From UBA6115 sp050953005 (lineage in GTDB: Bacteria; Bacillota; Clostridia; Christensenellales; Aristaeellaceae), in contig JBMNLV010000013.1 of NCBI GenBank assembly GCA_050953005.1, positions 104,501 to 168,500 on the forward strand: a stretch of DNA of 64,000 nucleotides, in the 5' to 3' direction. Below, one piece after another: positions 9,658-18,425 of the stretch. The notes below the pieces were generated by a model. It ran no database searches. It saw only the letters and a list, made by a program, of their open reading frames with translations, and was not told where the DNA came from. The position numbers and the translations under genes were made by a program. Each line of letters begins with the position of its first letter. Within the stretch, counting starts at the first letter, position 1.

Positions 9658-9686
9658 AACCCGCTAACCACTCCAGTGAGCGGGTT
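9658..9686 (+). terminator. hairpin, possible terminator
   Basis: AACCCGCT (9658-9665) pairs with AGCGGGTT (9679-9686), with inner CACT/AGTG pairing and a 3-nt bulge. Only a weak T run follows (TCTGTGATTTT). It may be the terminator of the decayed gene upstream. Confidence 0.35.
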
Positions 9687-9854
9687 TCTGTGATTTTATG
9701 GTGGGGACTGTGTGTTTAATGGAACGCTTGGAAGATTACTCGGTAATAAAAGCCTGTATAAGTGAGGATTCGCTAAGCAACCGGGCGGAACGACATGGCG
9801 AGCGGAGCGCAAATCCGGGTTTGTGGACCGCTTCGGGTTTGGTACAGGATGGAT

Positions 9855-9870
9855 ATAAAAACGTTTTTAT
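9855..9870. promoter_or_regulatory. perfect 16-bp palindrome, LacI/CcpA-type operator
   Basis: ATAAAAACGTTTTTAT is perfectly self-complementary with the central CG typical of LacI-family operators (TGNAANCGNTTNCA). It ends 3 bp upstream of the -35 box of the beta-glucan operon, whose last gene encodes a LacI-family protein. Confidence 0.6.
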
Positions 9871-9873
9871 TGG

Positions 9874-9902
9874 TTGAAACAGACATGGAAACGTGGTAGA
9901 GT
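9874..9902 (+). promoter_or_regulatory. promoter of the beta-glucan operon
   Basis: TTGAAA (9874-9879), 17-bp spacer, TAGAGT (9897-9902). It lies 33 bp upstream of the solute-binding protein start. Confidence 0.65.
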
Positions 9903-9935
9903 GAAAACGGCAAAACCAAAAAGGAGGGCACACAA

Positions 9936-11579
9936 ATGGAGCATATTCGAAAATCCCTGGTTCTGACCCTGATCCTTTGCCTCATGCTGGCGATGCTGCC
10001 GGTCATGGCGGAGGAAGCCCAGCCTTTCTACAAGACCCTGGATCCCAACACGGAAGGCAGCATCGACATCATGGTGTGGTCCGGCGACAGCACCTACTAT
10101 GAGGACATCGGCGCCAAGGAATGGGCGCCGGAGGACATGACCAGCCAGAACGTGGCGGCTGTCCATGCCCTCGCCAAGCAGTTCAAGCAGCTCTACCCGA
10201 AGGTCAAGGTCAACCTCTGGGCAAAGACCGATGACCCGCACGGCAACGACACCTCCTGGTACCAGGAGATGGAAAACTTCAAGGCCCAGCACGGCAAGCA
10301 CCCGGACATCTATGCCTCGACGGACCTGGCCGGCGATGTCAGCCTGGGCCTGGTAGCGGACCTGACCCCCTTCAAGGATGACCCGCTGTACCAGACCTTC
10401 AACCCCTCCATCATGGCCCTGATGAACTACTACGGCTTCCAGGCCGGCCTGCCTCAGTTCCTGCAGCCCTGGGGCGTATACATCAACAAGGAACTGGCTG
10501 AGAACAACAACATCGATGTTCCGGAACCCAACTGGACCATCGATGACTATACAGCCTTTGTGAACAGCGCCGACAACAAGACCTTCTGGGGCGCGATGGA
10601 TACGCCGCTGAGCTTTATCGCCACCGGCACCACCGCCATCAATTACCGCCTGAACAAGTACGACGGCGAGGGTGACTATGTGGACCTGGCCAGCGACGAG
10701 GTCGCGAAGACCCTGTCCTATGTGCCCGAGTGGGCCAAGAGCAGCGTCTGGGCGCAATTTGGCCTGGGCAACGTGCCGCAGGAAATCATGGATGACGGCT
10801 GGTGGTGGGGCTTCCGCTTCTTCTGCCGCAACTACATCCTGACCCTGGATGGCGACCCCTGGATGATCGGCGCTGCCTCCGGCGGCAAGAACGAGGACGG
10901 CACCTGGAAGGTGAACGCAGTCGAATCCGGCGACTGGGACATCTACCCGCGCCCGGCTACGGAGTTCCGCGGCAACACCATGGGCATCGTGATTGACCCG
11001 ATGGCCATCCACAACTACGCCATGGACGACAACGACCCCGCCTGGAGCGAGGAGGAGATCGCAAAGCTGCAGCTGGCTTATGCTTTCGGTTCCTTCTGGT
11101 GCGGCGCTACCGAGGGCATGAAGGCCCGCGCGGAGATGATTTACTCCGATAACGGCGCCCCGCGCAGCGCCCTGAACGATTCCCTGCCGCTGGTCACCGG
11201 CCCGGCCTTTGACGAGCAGATGGCTATCTGGGGCAGCACCAAGGAGCACGCCCGCTACCTGGACAAGGACCTGATGCCCGGCTTCCAGTATGTGCTGGAG
11301 TTGTGGGAGAAGGGCGAGATGTGGGACATTTCCGACAAGACCTACCTCTACCACATCATCGAGGACGGCACCCGCGTCAACAACCTGCGCGAGTGGCTCA
11401 GCGCCACCAACGCAGAGGTTCTTGGCGTGGGCACCACGGACGCCAACTGGCTGGACACCGTCAAGGCCAAGCTGGGCGACTGGAACGAGACGATCAACGC
11501 GCGCTTTGTGAAGGCCGAGGGCAAATTAAAGGAAGGCCTGATGAAGTACTACGGCCTGACCGAAGAGGAATTGAAGTAA
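9936..11579 (+). CDS. carbohydrate ABC transporter solute-binding protein
   Basis: 547 residues; AAGGAGG lies 9 bases before the start. The signal peptide covers residues 1-25 (LMLAMLPVMAEE). The mature protein has the family-1 extracellular sugar-binding fold: IDIMVWSGDSTYY near the N-terminus, HPDIYASTDLAGDVSLGLVADL for ligand-lobe strand entry (split here by position), GVYINKELAENN, and many aromatic residues (WWWGFRFF) suited to stacking on glucan rings. It is first in an operon with two permease pairs and glucan-degrading enzymes, so it most likely captures beta-glucan oligosaccharides. There is no lipobox cysteine, so anchoring in the membrane is not evident. Confidence 0.9.
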   Translation: MEHIRKSLVLTLILCLMLAMLPVMAEEAQPFYKTLDPNTEGSIDIMVWSGDSTYYEDIGAKEWAPEDMTSQNVAAVHALAKQFKQLYPKVKVNLWAKTDDPHGNDTSWYQEMENFKAQHGKHPDIYASTDLAGDVSLGLVADLTPFKDDPLYQTFNPSIMALMNYYGFQAGLPQFLQPWGVYINKELAENNNIDVPEPNWTIDDYTAFVNSADNKTFWGAMDTPLSFIATGTTAINYRLNKYDGEGDYVDLASDEVAKTLSYVPEWAKSSVWAQFGLGNVPQEIMDDGWWWGFRFFCRNYILTLDGDPWMIGAASGGKNEDGTWKVNAVESGDWDIYPRPATEFRGNTMGIVIDPMAIHNYAMDDNDPAWSEEEIAKLQLAYAFGSFWCGATEGMKARAEMIYSDNGAPRSALNDSLPLVTGPAFDEQMAIWGSTKEHARYLDKDLMPGFQYVLELWEKGEMWDISDKTYLYHIIEDGTRVNNLREWLSATNAEVLGVGTTDANWLDTVKAKLGDWNETINARFVKAEGKLKEGLMKYYGLTEEELK

Positions 11580-11621
11580 TACTGATTCCAACCTGACCGA
11601 TAACCGATGAACGGAGGGGCC

Positions 11622-14561
11622 ATGCTGAAGAACCTGCTGTGTTTGGCGATGGCCCTCTCCGTTCTGTTTTCGTCTGTTCAGCCGCTTTCCGCCGCCGCGG
11701 AGCAGGCTGTGACCGAAGAGCAGGCCCTGGCGGCCTACCGGCTGCTGCGCGGCGAGCTGCACAGCGAACAGACCACCTATCTGGACTACCTGATGGACGC
11801 GCCCCAGCCCCCGGGAGGGGGGAGCAGCCTGGCCTGGCCCGGAGCAGAGGGCCAAACGCTGCCGCTGCAGGGCGGCGGGACAGCCGCCTACAGGCTCACG
11901 GCGGAGCGCGCCGGCTGGTACTGGCTGCTCCTGGACTATCGGCCCCGGGGCGACACCATGTCGGACTTCAGCCTGTCCCTGCGTGTCAACGGCCAGCGGC
12001 CTTATGAGGAATTGGACAGCCTGCTCCTGCCCCTGTACTGGACGGACGGCGAGGAAGGCTTCCCAAGGGACAGCTACGGGGACGAATCGGCTCCCCGCCA
12101 GAAGCGCCTGGACCACTGGCGCAGCCAGGCCATCACCAGCGCGCGGCGTGACACCGCGAATCCCTTGCTTATCCCGCTCCGGGAGGGGGAAAATACCCTG
12201 GAGTTTACCAGCACAGGTCCCGACGGGCTGGAACTGGGGCGGATTGAGGCGCGCGCGCCGGTGACCGGTTTGCCGGATTACCGGGGCTACGCGGCCGCAA
12301 AAGCCGGCACGCCCCCGGGCCGGGGCCTGATCGCCGTGAATGCTGTCGACTACCTTGAAAAGAATGACCTGCGCGTCGTTTACCACAGCGTGAACGATCC
12401 GGGGCTCACCCCCCATGAGGCCGGGCGCAAGCTGATCAATACCCTGGCCCTGGGCGGGGCGGGGGAAATGGCCCAGGTGCAGGGCGCGGGGACGGAGATC
12501 ACCTACGAGCTGCAGGTGGACACGGCGGGCCGCTACGCGATCGCGCTGAACTACCGGAGCGACAAGCCCGAGTACGACACCTTCCTGTCCTTCCTGCTGG
12601 ACGGCGAGGCGCTGTTTAATGAATGCCTGAACTATCCCCTGGCCTCGACCCGCGGCCGGTTTGACCTGCATACCCTGGGCAGCGCGGGCCGGCCCTATCT
12701 GTTCTACCTGGATGAGGGCAGGCACACCCTCACTGTCCGGGTGGAGATTGAGCCGGTCGCCAGGGCTTTGCGCTATGCCCGGCTGATGTCCGCCCATGTG
12801 ATGGATTTTTATCTGCGTATCATCCAGCTGGCCGGTTCCCAGCGTGACCGCAACCGCACCTGGAAGATGACCCGCTACCTGCCCCGCATCGCGGATTACC
12901 TGGACGCCTACCAAACCCTCGCGCTGTACCTGCGTCAGACGGCTGCCCTTCACGCGGGTTCCTCCGGCGCGGTCCTTGGTGAAGTGGACAAGATGCTGCG
13001 CTTTATAAAGGAGATGCGGCGCTATCCGGACGACATCGCCCTGTACACGGCGCAGCTGACCGGGCCGGACAACTCCCTTCTGGTCTACCTGAGCCGCTTT
13101 TCAAGCCAGCTGTCGGCCAACGCCTTGAGCCTGGACATGTTTTACCTCCTGGGCGAAGGGCAGGAGGCGCCGCGGAAAGGCGGGGGGATGGAGAGGGTCG
13201 GCAATTGGTTCAGCACCCTGCTGCACACCTTTACAACGGACAAATACCGCCAGAAGGCCGGTGAGGGAGAGGAACTGACCGTCTGGGTCAACCGCGCGCT
13301 CTCCCATGTGGATCTGCTGCAAAAGCTGGTTGATACGGATTTTACGAAGAAGACCGGCATCAAGGTCAAACTGTCCGCGATGACGGACGCCGGCCGGCTG
13401 ACCCTGGCCGCCGCCGCGGGTACGACCCCGGATGTCGCTTTGGGCCTTTCTTCCTATATGCCCTTTGACCTTGCTTCCCGCGGCGCGCTGCTGGACCTGA
13501 CGCAGTTCCCGGATTTCTGGCAGGTCGCTTCCCGGATGCCCGCCGGCGCCTTTGTGCCTTATCTGTTTAACGAGGGTGTCTACGCGGTGCCCGAAACGCT
13601 GGACTTTGCCTGCCTGGTCTACCGCAAGGACATCTTTGACCGCTTTGGCTTAACGCCGCCCGATACCTGGGAGGAGGTTATTGCCCTGCTGCCGGAGCTG
13701 CAGCGCCACGGGATGAACTTTTTCCACAACATCTCCCAGGGCGTGGGCTACAAGTGGTTTTATCAGACAACGCCCCTGATCTATCAGCACGGCGGCGCCT
13801 TGTATACGCAGGACGGCCTGCGTACCGCGATCGACCAGGCGGAGGCCATCAGCGGCATCCAGGCGCTGGGCAACCTGTTTATCGCCTATTCCCTGTCCAA
13901 GCAGGTCACCAGCTTCTTTGACGCTTTCCGTTATGCGGTGCAGCCGGTCGGCATCATCGACGCCGCCACCTACATCCTTCTGCTGAACGGCGCGCCGGAA
14001 TTGCAGGGGCGCTGGGCGCTGGCCCCCTACCCCGGGACGCCCCGGGCGGACGGCAGCGTGTCGCGCTGGTTTGTCGCCAACGGCCAGGGCGGGATTGTCT
14101 TTCGGGATACCAGGAAACCGGACGCGGCCTGGGCTTTCCTCAAGTGGTGGCTGTCGCGGGAGACGCAGGTCACCTACAGCTTCCTGCTGAAATCCACCTA
14201 CGGCAGCGCCTTCCTGTGGCTGCCTTCCAACCTCACGGCGCTGTCGGATGCGCCCATCGCGCGGGCGGACCTGGACATCATCCTGGACAGCGCTGTCTGG
14301 CTGCGCGACGTGCCGCGCACTCCGGGCCAGTACCTGCTGGAACGCTCCCTGTCCGATATCTGGAACGCGATGGTGACGCGCGGGGTCTCGGCCCAGGTAG
14401 CGGTGGACGAAAAGGCGGTGCTGATCAACCGCGAGATTCGCAAAAAGATGACGGAGCTTGGCTTTTACAACCAGGCGGGCGAGATGGTCCGCCCCTATGT
14501 GATCCGCGATATCGACTGGGTGCGGCAGCAGATGGCGCCCTATCTGCAGGAGGAACCATGA
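11622..14561 (+). CDS. chimeric solute-binding protein with N-terminal carbohydrate-binding-like domains
   Basis: 979 residues. The start at 11622 (MLKN) has GGAGGGG just upstream; an ATG at 11607 has no such site. Order: signal peptide (1-25); two beta-sandwich-like regions (about 28-205 and 215-385), each containing an AYRLTAERAGWYWLLLDYR or YELQVDTAGRYAIALNYR strand typical of carbohydrate-binding modules; a helical linker (about 390-530); and a complete solute-binding domain (about 545-979: ELTVWVNRALSH, GTTPDVALGLSSYMPFDLAS, CLVYRKDIFDRFGLTPPDTW). It is roughly twice the length of a normal binding protein. It overlaps the first permease gene by ATGA. Inference: it brings the importer directly to the polymer. 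Confidence 0.85.
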   Translation: MLKNLLCLAMALSVLFSSVQPLSAAAEQAVTEEQALAAYRLLRGELHSEQTTYLDYLMDAPQPPGGGSSLAWPGAEGQTLPLQGGGTAAYRLTAERAGWYWLLLDYRPRGDTMSDFSLSLRVNGQRPYEELDSLLLPLYWTDGEEGFPRDSYGDESAPRQKRLDHWRSQAITSARRDTANPLLIPLREGENTLEFTSTGPDGLELGRIEARAPVTGLPDYRGYAAAKAGTPPGRGLIAVNAVDYLEKNDLRVVYHSVNDPGLTPHEAGRKLINTLALGGAGEMAQVQGAGTEITYELQVDTAGRYAIALNYRSDKPEYDTFLSFLLDGEALFNECLNYPLASTRGRFDLHTLGSAGRPYLFYLDEGRHTLTVRVEIEPVARALRYARLMSAHVMDFYLRIIQLAGSQRDRNRTWKMTRYLPRIADYLDAYQTLALYLRQTAALHAGSSGAVLGEVDKMLRFIKEMRRYPDDIALYTAQLTGPDNSLLVYLSRFSSQLSANALSLDMFYLLGEGQEAPRKGGGMERVGNWFSTLLHTFTTDKYRQKAGEGEELTVWVNRALSHVDLLQKLVDTDFTKKTGIKVKLSAMTDAGRLTLAAAAGTTPDVALGLSSYMPFDLASRGALLDLTQFPDFWQVASRMPAGAFVPYLFNEGVYAVPETLDFACLVYRKDIFDRFGLTPPDTWEEVIALLPELQRHGMNFFHNISQGVGYKWFYQTTPLIYQHGGALYTQDGLRTAIDQAEAISGIQALGNLFIAYSLSKQVTSFFDAFRYAVQPVGIIDAATYILLLNGAPELQGRWALAPYPGTPRADGSVSRWFVANGQGGIVFRDTRKPDAAWAFLKWWLSRETQVTYSFLLKSTYGSAFLWLPSNLTALSDAPIARADLDIILDSAVWLRDVPRTPGQYLLERSLSDIWNAMVTRGVSAQVAVDEKAVLINREIRKKMTELGFYNQAGEMVRPYVIRDIDWVRQQMAPYLQEEP

Positions 14562-15499
14562 CCAAGAAACGGACACCGCCGCGCTTCCGCGTGAGCGCCA
14601 GGGCCAGGCGCGACGGCCTGATGTCGGGCCTCTTGCTGATGCCCTACGCGCTGCCCTTTACTATGTTCATCCTGGTGCCGGTGGTCGTGGCGGCGCTCTT
14701 GTCCTTTACCTTCTTTGATGTCATCAACCGCCCGGTGTTTACAGGTTTTTTGAATTACATCACCGTGTTTACGCAGGACACGGTCTTCATGAAAAACGTC
14801 CTGCCCAATACCTTCCTGTACGCGCTTGTGGTTGGGCCGGGCGGCTACGCGCTGTCCTTCCTGGTGGCCTGGATGCTGACCCAGCTGCAGCGCCTGCCGC
14901 GCACCATCCTGGCGCTGTGCATCTACACGCCCTCAATGCTGGGCAGCGTGTTCATCGGCGTGGTCTGGCGCGCGATTTTTTCCGGCGACCAGTCGGGCTT
15001 TGTCAACTATCTCCTCCTGGAATTGGGGCTGACCGACCAGCCGATCCAGTTCCTGCTGACGCGCGACTACTTCATGCTGATCATGATCATCGTCTCCCTC
15101 TGGTCGGCGATGGGCATCGGCTTTCTGGCCATGATCTCCGGCATCCTCAACGTCAACGAGGAGCTGTATGAGGCCGCTTATGTGGACGGCCTGCGCAACC
15201 GCTTCCAGGAGATCATCTACATCACCATCCCCTCCATGAAGCCCCAGATGCTCTTCGGCGCGGTGATGGCCATCGTCAACGCCTTCAACATGGGCTGGAT
15301 TGGCGTGACCCTGGCCGGCGCCAACCCGACGCCCGAGTACGCGGGGCAATTGATCACCAACCATATCGACGATTACGGCTTCATCCGCTATGAGATGGGC
15401 TACGCGGCGGCGCTGTCGGTGATTTTGCTGCTTGTAGTCTATCTGTTCAACCGCCTGGCCTACCGTTTCTTTGGTGAAAAAGAGGAGGCTCCGGCATGA
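14558..15499 (+). CDS. sugar ABC transporter permease, MalF/UgpA type (pair A)
   Basis: 313 residues. The ATG at 14558 overlaps the upstream stop (ATGA), and GGAGGAACC lies before it. A basic N-terminus is followed by six predicted membrane segments (first at about residue 27). The EAA coupling loop is present as ELYEAAYVDGLRNRFQEI, the contact point for the ATPase. It forms a heterodimer with the product of 15496-16392. No ATPase is encoded in the operon. Confidence 0.93.
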   Translation: MTKKRTPPRFRVSARARRDGLMSGLLLMPYALPFTMFILVPVVVAALLSFTFFDVINRPVFTGFLNYITVFTQDTVFMKNVLPNTFLYALVVGPGGYALSFLVAWMLTQLQRLPRTILALCIYTPSMLGSVFIGVVWRAIFSGDQSGFVNYLLLELGLTDQPIQFLLTRDYFMLIMIIVSLWSAMGIGFLAMISGILNVNEELYEAAYVDGLRNRFQEIIYITIPSMKPQMLFGAVMAIVNAFNMGWIGVTLAGANPTPEYAGQLITNHIDDYGFIRYEMGYAAALSVILLLVVYLFNRLAYRFFGEKEEAPA

Positions 15500-16392
15500 G
15501 ACATCCTGTCAGGAAGCCCCGGCGCAGCGCCTACTCCGGCTCCCGCATCAACCCGAAGCATTTTTCGGCCGGGCAGATCAAGTTCTACCTGCTGCTCCTG
15601 CCGCTGGCCGCCTTCATGGTGATTCCGGTCATCATGATCGTGAACCGCGCCTTCATGTCCCTGGGCGAGCTGCATGCCTTCCCGCCGCGCATCCTGGCCA
15701 GCCGCTTTACCCTGGACAATTTCAGGGCGCTGTTTCAGCTGTCCTCCACCACCGGGGTGCCCATGTCACGCTACCTGTTCAACTCTGTCGTCATTACGGC
15801 GCTGACTGTTGTGATAAACCTTCTGATCTCGGTTTCAAGCGCCTATGTCCTTTCCAAGAAGCGCTTCAGGCTCAAGGAGAAGCTTTTTTCCATCAACCAG
15901 CTGGCGCTGATGTTCGTGCCGACGGCCGTAGCGGTGCCGCGCTATATTGTCATTGTCAATTCCGGCATGCTCAACACCATCTGGGCCCATGTCCTGCCGC
16001 TGGTCGCCATGCCGGTGGTGCTGTTTCTGATCAAGCAGTTCACGGACCAGATCCCGGACGCGCTGATTGAGGCCGCGGTGATTGACGGAGCGGGGGACCT
16101 GAGCATTATCCGCCGGATCATCATCCCGCTTATCCGCCCGGCGCTCGCGACCGCCGTGGTGCTGAGCTTCCAGCTGGTCTGGGGGACGGTGGAGGCCTCC
16201 AATAACTTCATCACCGACGACAGCCTGCGCACCCTGGCGTTTTACCTGAACGCCATCTCAACCAACAACGCGGTCTCCGCGGCCGGCATGACGGCGGCGG
16301 CCTCTCTGATTCTTTTCCTGCCCAACCTGCTCATCTTCATCGTCATGCAGTCCAAGGTGATGAATACCATGAGCCATTCGGGCATTAAGTAG
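15496..16392 (+). CDS. carbohydrate ABC transporter permease, MalG/UgpE type (pair A)
   Basis: 298 residues; the start overlaps the previous stop (ATGA). About six membrane segments, starting near residue 30 (FYLLLLPLAAFMVIPVIMIV). EAA loop: ALIEAAVIDGAGDLSIIRRI. Partner of the 14558 permease. The ending NTMSHSGIK is typical of this family. Confidence 0.93.
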   Translation: MRHPVRKPRRSAYSGSRINPKHFSAGQIKFYLLLLPLAAFMVIPVIMIVNRAFMSLGELHAFPPRILASRFTLDNFRALFQLSSTTGVPMSRYLFNSVVITALTVVINLLISVSSAYVLSKKRFRLKEKLFSINQLALMFVPTAVAVPRYIVIVNSGMLNTIWAHVLPLVAMPVVLFLIKQFTDQIPDALIEAAVIDGAGDLSIIRRIIIPLIRPALATAVVLSFQLVWGTVEASNNFITDDSLRTLAFYLNAISTNNAVSAAGMTAAASLILFLPNLLIFIVMQSKVMNTMSHSGIK

Positions 16393-16400
16393 GTGGCGCG

Positions 16401-18425
16401 ATGAAACGGCTGACGGCGGGCATCCTGCTGGTCCTGGCGCTGCTTGCGGGCGCGTGTTCCGCGCGCGCGGACAAGGCCACCAGCTACACCTATACCTTGA
16501 ACGAGAAGGGGCGCCATGTGCGCACCCAGGATGCCTACCTGCCCGACAAGACCATCACCACGCTGGGCCTCGCGAAGCCCTCCGACCTGTTTTTCGCGTC
16601 GGACGGCCACCTGTACATCGCCGACAGCGGAAACAAGCGCGTCATCATCTACGACCCCGAAAACAACGAGGTCAACGGGGAGATCCGGCATCAGGAATTT
16701 TCCGCGCCCACTGGTATCTTTGTGACAGATGCGGGCAAGCTTTATGTCGCGGACCCGGCAGCCCGCAAGGTTTTCCTCTTTGACGGTGAAGGCGCGCTGA
16801 TCCGTGCCTATGAGAAGCCGGATTCACCCGCCTTCAGTGATATCCGCTACGAGCCGATGAAGGTGGCAAGCGACGCCGCGGGCAACCTGTACATCGTGGG
16901 CGAGGGCGTCTACCATGGCGTGATCCAACTGGCTGGTAGCGGCGAGTTTCTGGGATATTTCACGGTCAACCGAACGCGGCTCACCCTGACCCAGGCTATC
17001 CAGCGGCTGCTGTTTAACCGCGAGCAGCTCAGCAAGCTGGTTGAGACCGTGCCCACTACCTTTTCCAACGTTTTTGTGGATCGTGCCGGCATCGTCTACA
17101 CCACCACCATGTCCACCGGCTACAACCCCGTGAAAAAGCACCGGACCGATGGCGGCAACATGTTCACCAGCCCGGTCATAGGCCCGGAGGCGCTCAGCGA
17201 CGTGTGGGTGGACGCGCAGGGGCTGATCTACACCTGCGATCAGACCGGTTACCTGCAGGTGTACTCCGCTTTGGGGGAATTGATTTTCTACTTTGGCTCC
17301 TCCGTCGTGAATCTGGATGTCGCGGGCCTGTATTCCCGCCTGCCCGCCCTGGCGGTGGATCACAAAGGGCAGATCTGGACGCTGGACATGGACAAGGGCT
17401 ACCTGCAGTCCTTCATGCCCACCGACTACGCCCGGACCGTGTACAGCGCTCTGGGGTTGTATGAGAAGGGCCGCTATCAGGAGTCGCTCAAGGCCTGGCA
17501 GGAGGTCCTGCGCCTCAACCAGATGTCCGTCCTGGCTCATAACGGGATTGCCAAGGCGTATTTCCACCATGAGGACTACGAGAAGGCCATGGAGCATTTC
17601 CGCGTGGCGGGCAACCGCCTCTTCTACTCGGAGGCTTTCTGGGAGGTGCGCAACGCCCATATCCAAAAGTGGCTGCCCTGGGTCGCGGCGGGACTGGCCG
17701 CGCTGGCCGCGGCACGCCGGGGGTTTGGGCGGCTGCGCCGAAAACGGGGCGCAAAGCCGCCTGGCGCGGGAATCGCGGCCCGGCTGCGGAAGGTTCCGCT
17801 GGTCAGCGACCTGTCCCTGGCGCTGGAAGCGCCGCGTCACCCGGTGGACCGCTTCTACGAGGTGCGCCGAAAGCGCCGGGGCAGCGTCCTGGGCGCCAGC
17901 ATCCTGTACGCCGTCTACTTTTTCATCTTCATGGTCTTCCAGACGCGAAAGGGTTTCATCTACCAGTTTGTGCAGGTGGAGGACATGGACATCAAGGCGC
18001 TGGTCGCGGGCTATTTCCTGCTGATTGGGCTGTTCATCCTGTGCAATTACCTGGTCACCTCCATCAATGACGGCGATGGGGACCTTGCGCAGTGCTACAT
18101 GATCCCCGCCTATTCCCTGGCCCCCCTGATGCTGGCCTTCAGCATGGTTGTGCTGCTCAGCCACGCGCTCACCTATGGCGAATCCTTCCTGCTGTCCGTC
18201 ATCCTTTTGTCCGGCGCCGTGTGGACGCTGGTCACGCTCTTCCTGGCGCTGATGCACGTGCACGATTATACCGTCAAGGAAACCGTCCGCTGTCTTGCCC
18301 TGACGGTGATCTTCATAATGATCTTCTTCATCATGGCGCTGATTGTCATGGTCATGGGGGAGAAGCTGACCGAGTTCCTGAGGACTGTCTTTGAGGAGGT
18401 GATGCGCAATGTATACGGCAGCTAA
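16401..18425 (+). CDS. NHL-repeat / TPR / Yip1-domain membrane protein
   Basis: 674 residues. Order: signal peptide or anchor (1-24, ending LAGACSARA); NHL-type beta-propeller repeats (about 45-335), seen as PSDLFFASDGHLYIADSGNK, PTGIFVTDAGKLYVADPAAR and ALAVDHKGQIWTLDMDKGYL; two TPR-like helices (about 345-410: YEKGRYQESLKAWQEVL, YFHHEDYEKAMEHFRVAG); a membrane helix (about 420); and a C-terminal Yip1-like region with about five membrane segments (490-674). The extracellular propeller is thus tied to a membrane domain. Proteins like this occur in Firmicutes next to DUF5696 proteins and double permease pairs. The role is unknown; scaffolding or glycan sensing for the importers is inference. 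Confidence 0.8.
   Translation: MKRLTAGILLVLALLAGACSARADKATSYTYTLNEKGRHVRTQDAYLPDKTITTLGLAKPSDLFFASDGHLYIADSGNKRVIIYDPENNEVNGEIRHQEFSAPTGIFVTDAGKLYVADPAARKVFLFDGEGALIRAYEKPDSPAFSDIRYEPMKVASDAAGNLYIVGEGVYHGVIQLAGSGEFLGYFTVNRTRLTLTQAIQRLLFNREQLSKLVETVPTTFSNVFVDRAGIVYTTTMSTGYNPVKKHRTDGGNMFTSPVIGPEALSDVWVDAQGLIYTCDQTGYLQVYSALGELIFYFGSSVVNLDVAGLYSRLPALAVDHKGQIWTLDMDKGYLQSFMPTDYARTVYSALGLYEKGRYQESLKAWQEVLRLNQMSVLAHNGIAKAYFHHEDYEKAMEHFRVAGNRLFYSEAFWEVRNAHIQKWLPWVAAGLAALAAARRGFGRLRRKRGAKPPGAGIAARLRKVPLVSDLSLALEAPRHPVDRFYEVRRKRRGSVLGASILYAVYFFIFMVFQTRKGFIYQFVQVEDMDIKALVAGYFLLIGLFILCNYLVTSINDGDGDLAQCYMIPAYSLAPLMLAFSMVVLLSHALTYGESFLLSVILLSGAVWTLVTLFLALMHVHDYTVKETVRCLALTVIFIMIFFIMALIVMVMGEKLTEFLRTVFEEVMRNVYGS

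Larger units (their letters stand above)
8983..9854. other. intergenic region without intact genes
   Basis: About 870 bp between the divergently transcribed XRE gene and the beta-glucan operon. It holds a cupin remnant (9384-9512) and a hairpin (9658-9686). Short open frames (for example 9005-9340, plus strand) have no recognisable domain or good ribosome binding site. It looks like decayed sequence. Confidence 0.5.

Noticed and set aside
9867..11354. A 495-codon minus-strand open frame opposite the first solute-binding protein
   Set aside because: Antisense shadow of a well-supported gene; low-complexity Val/Gly/His-rich product.
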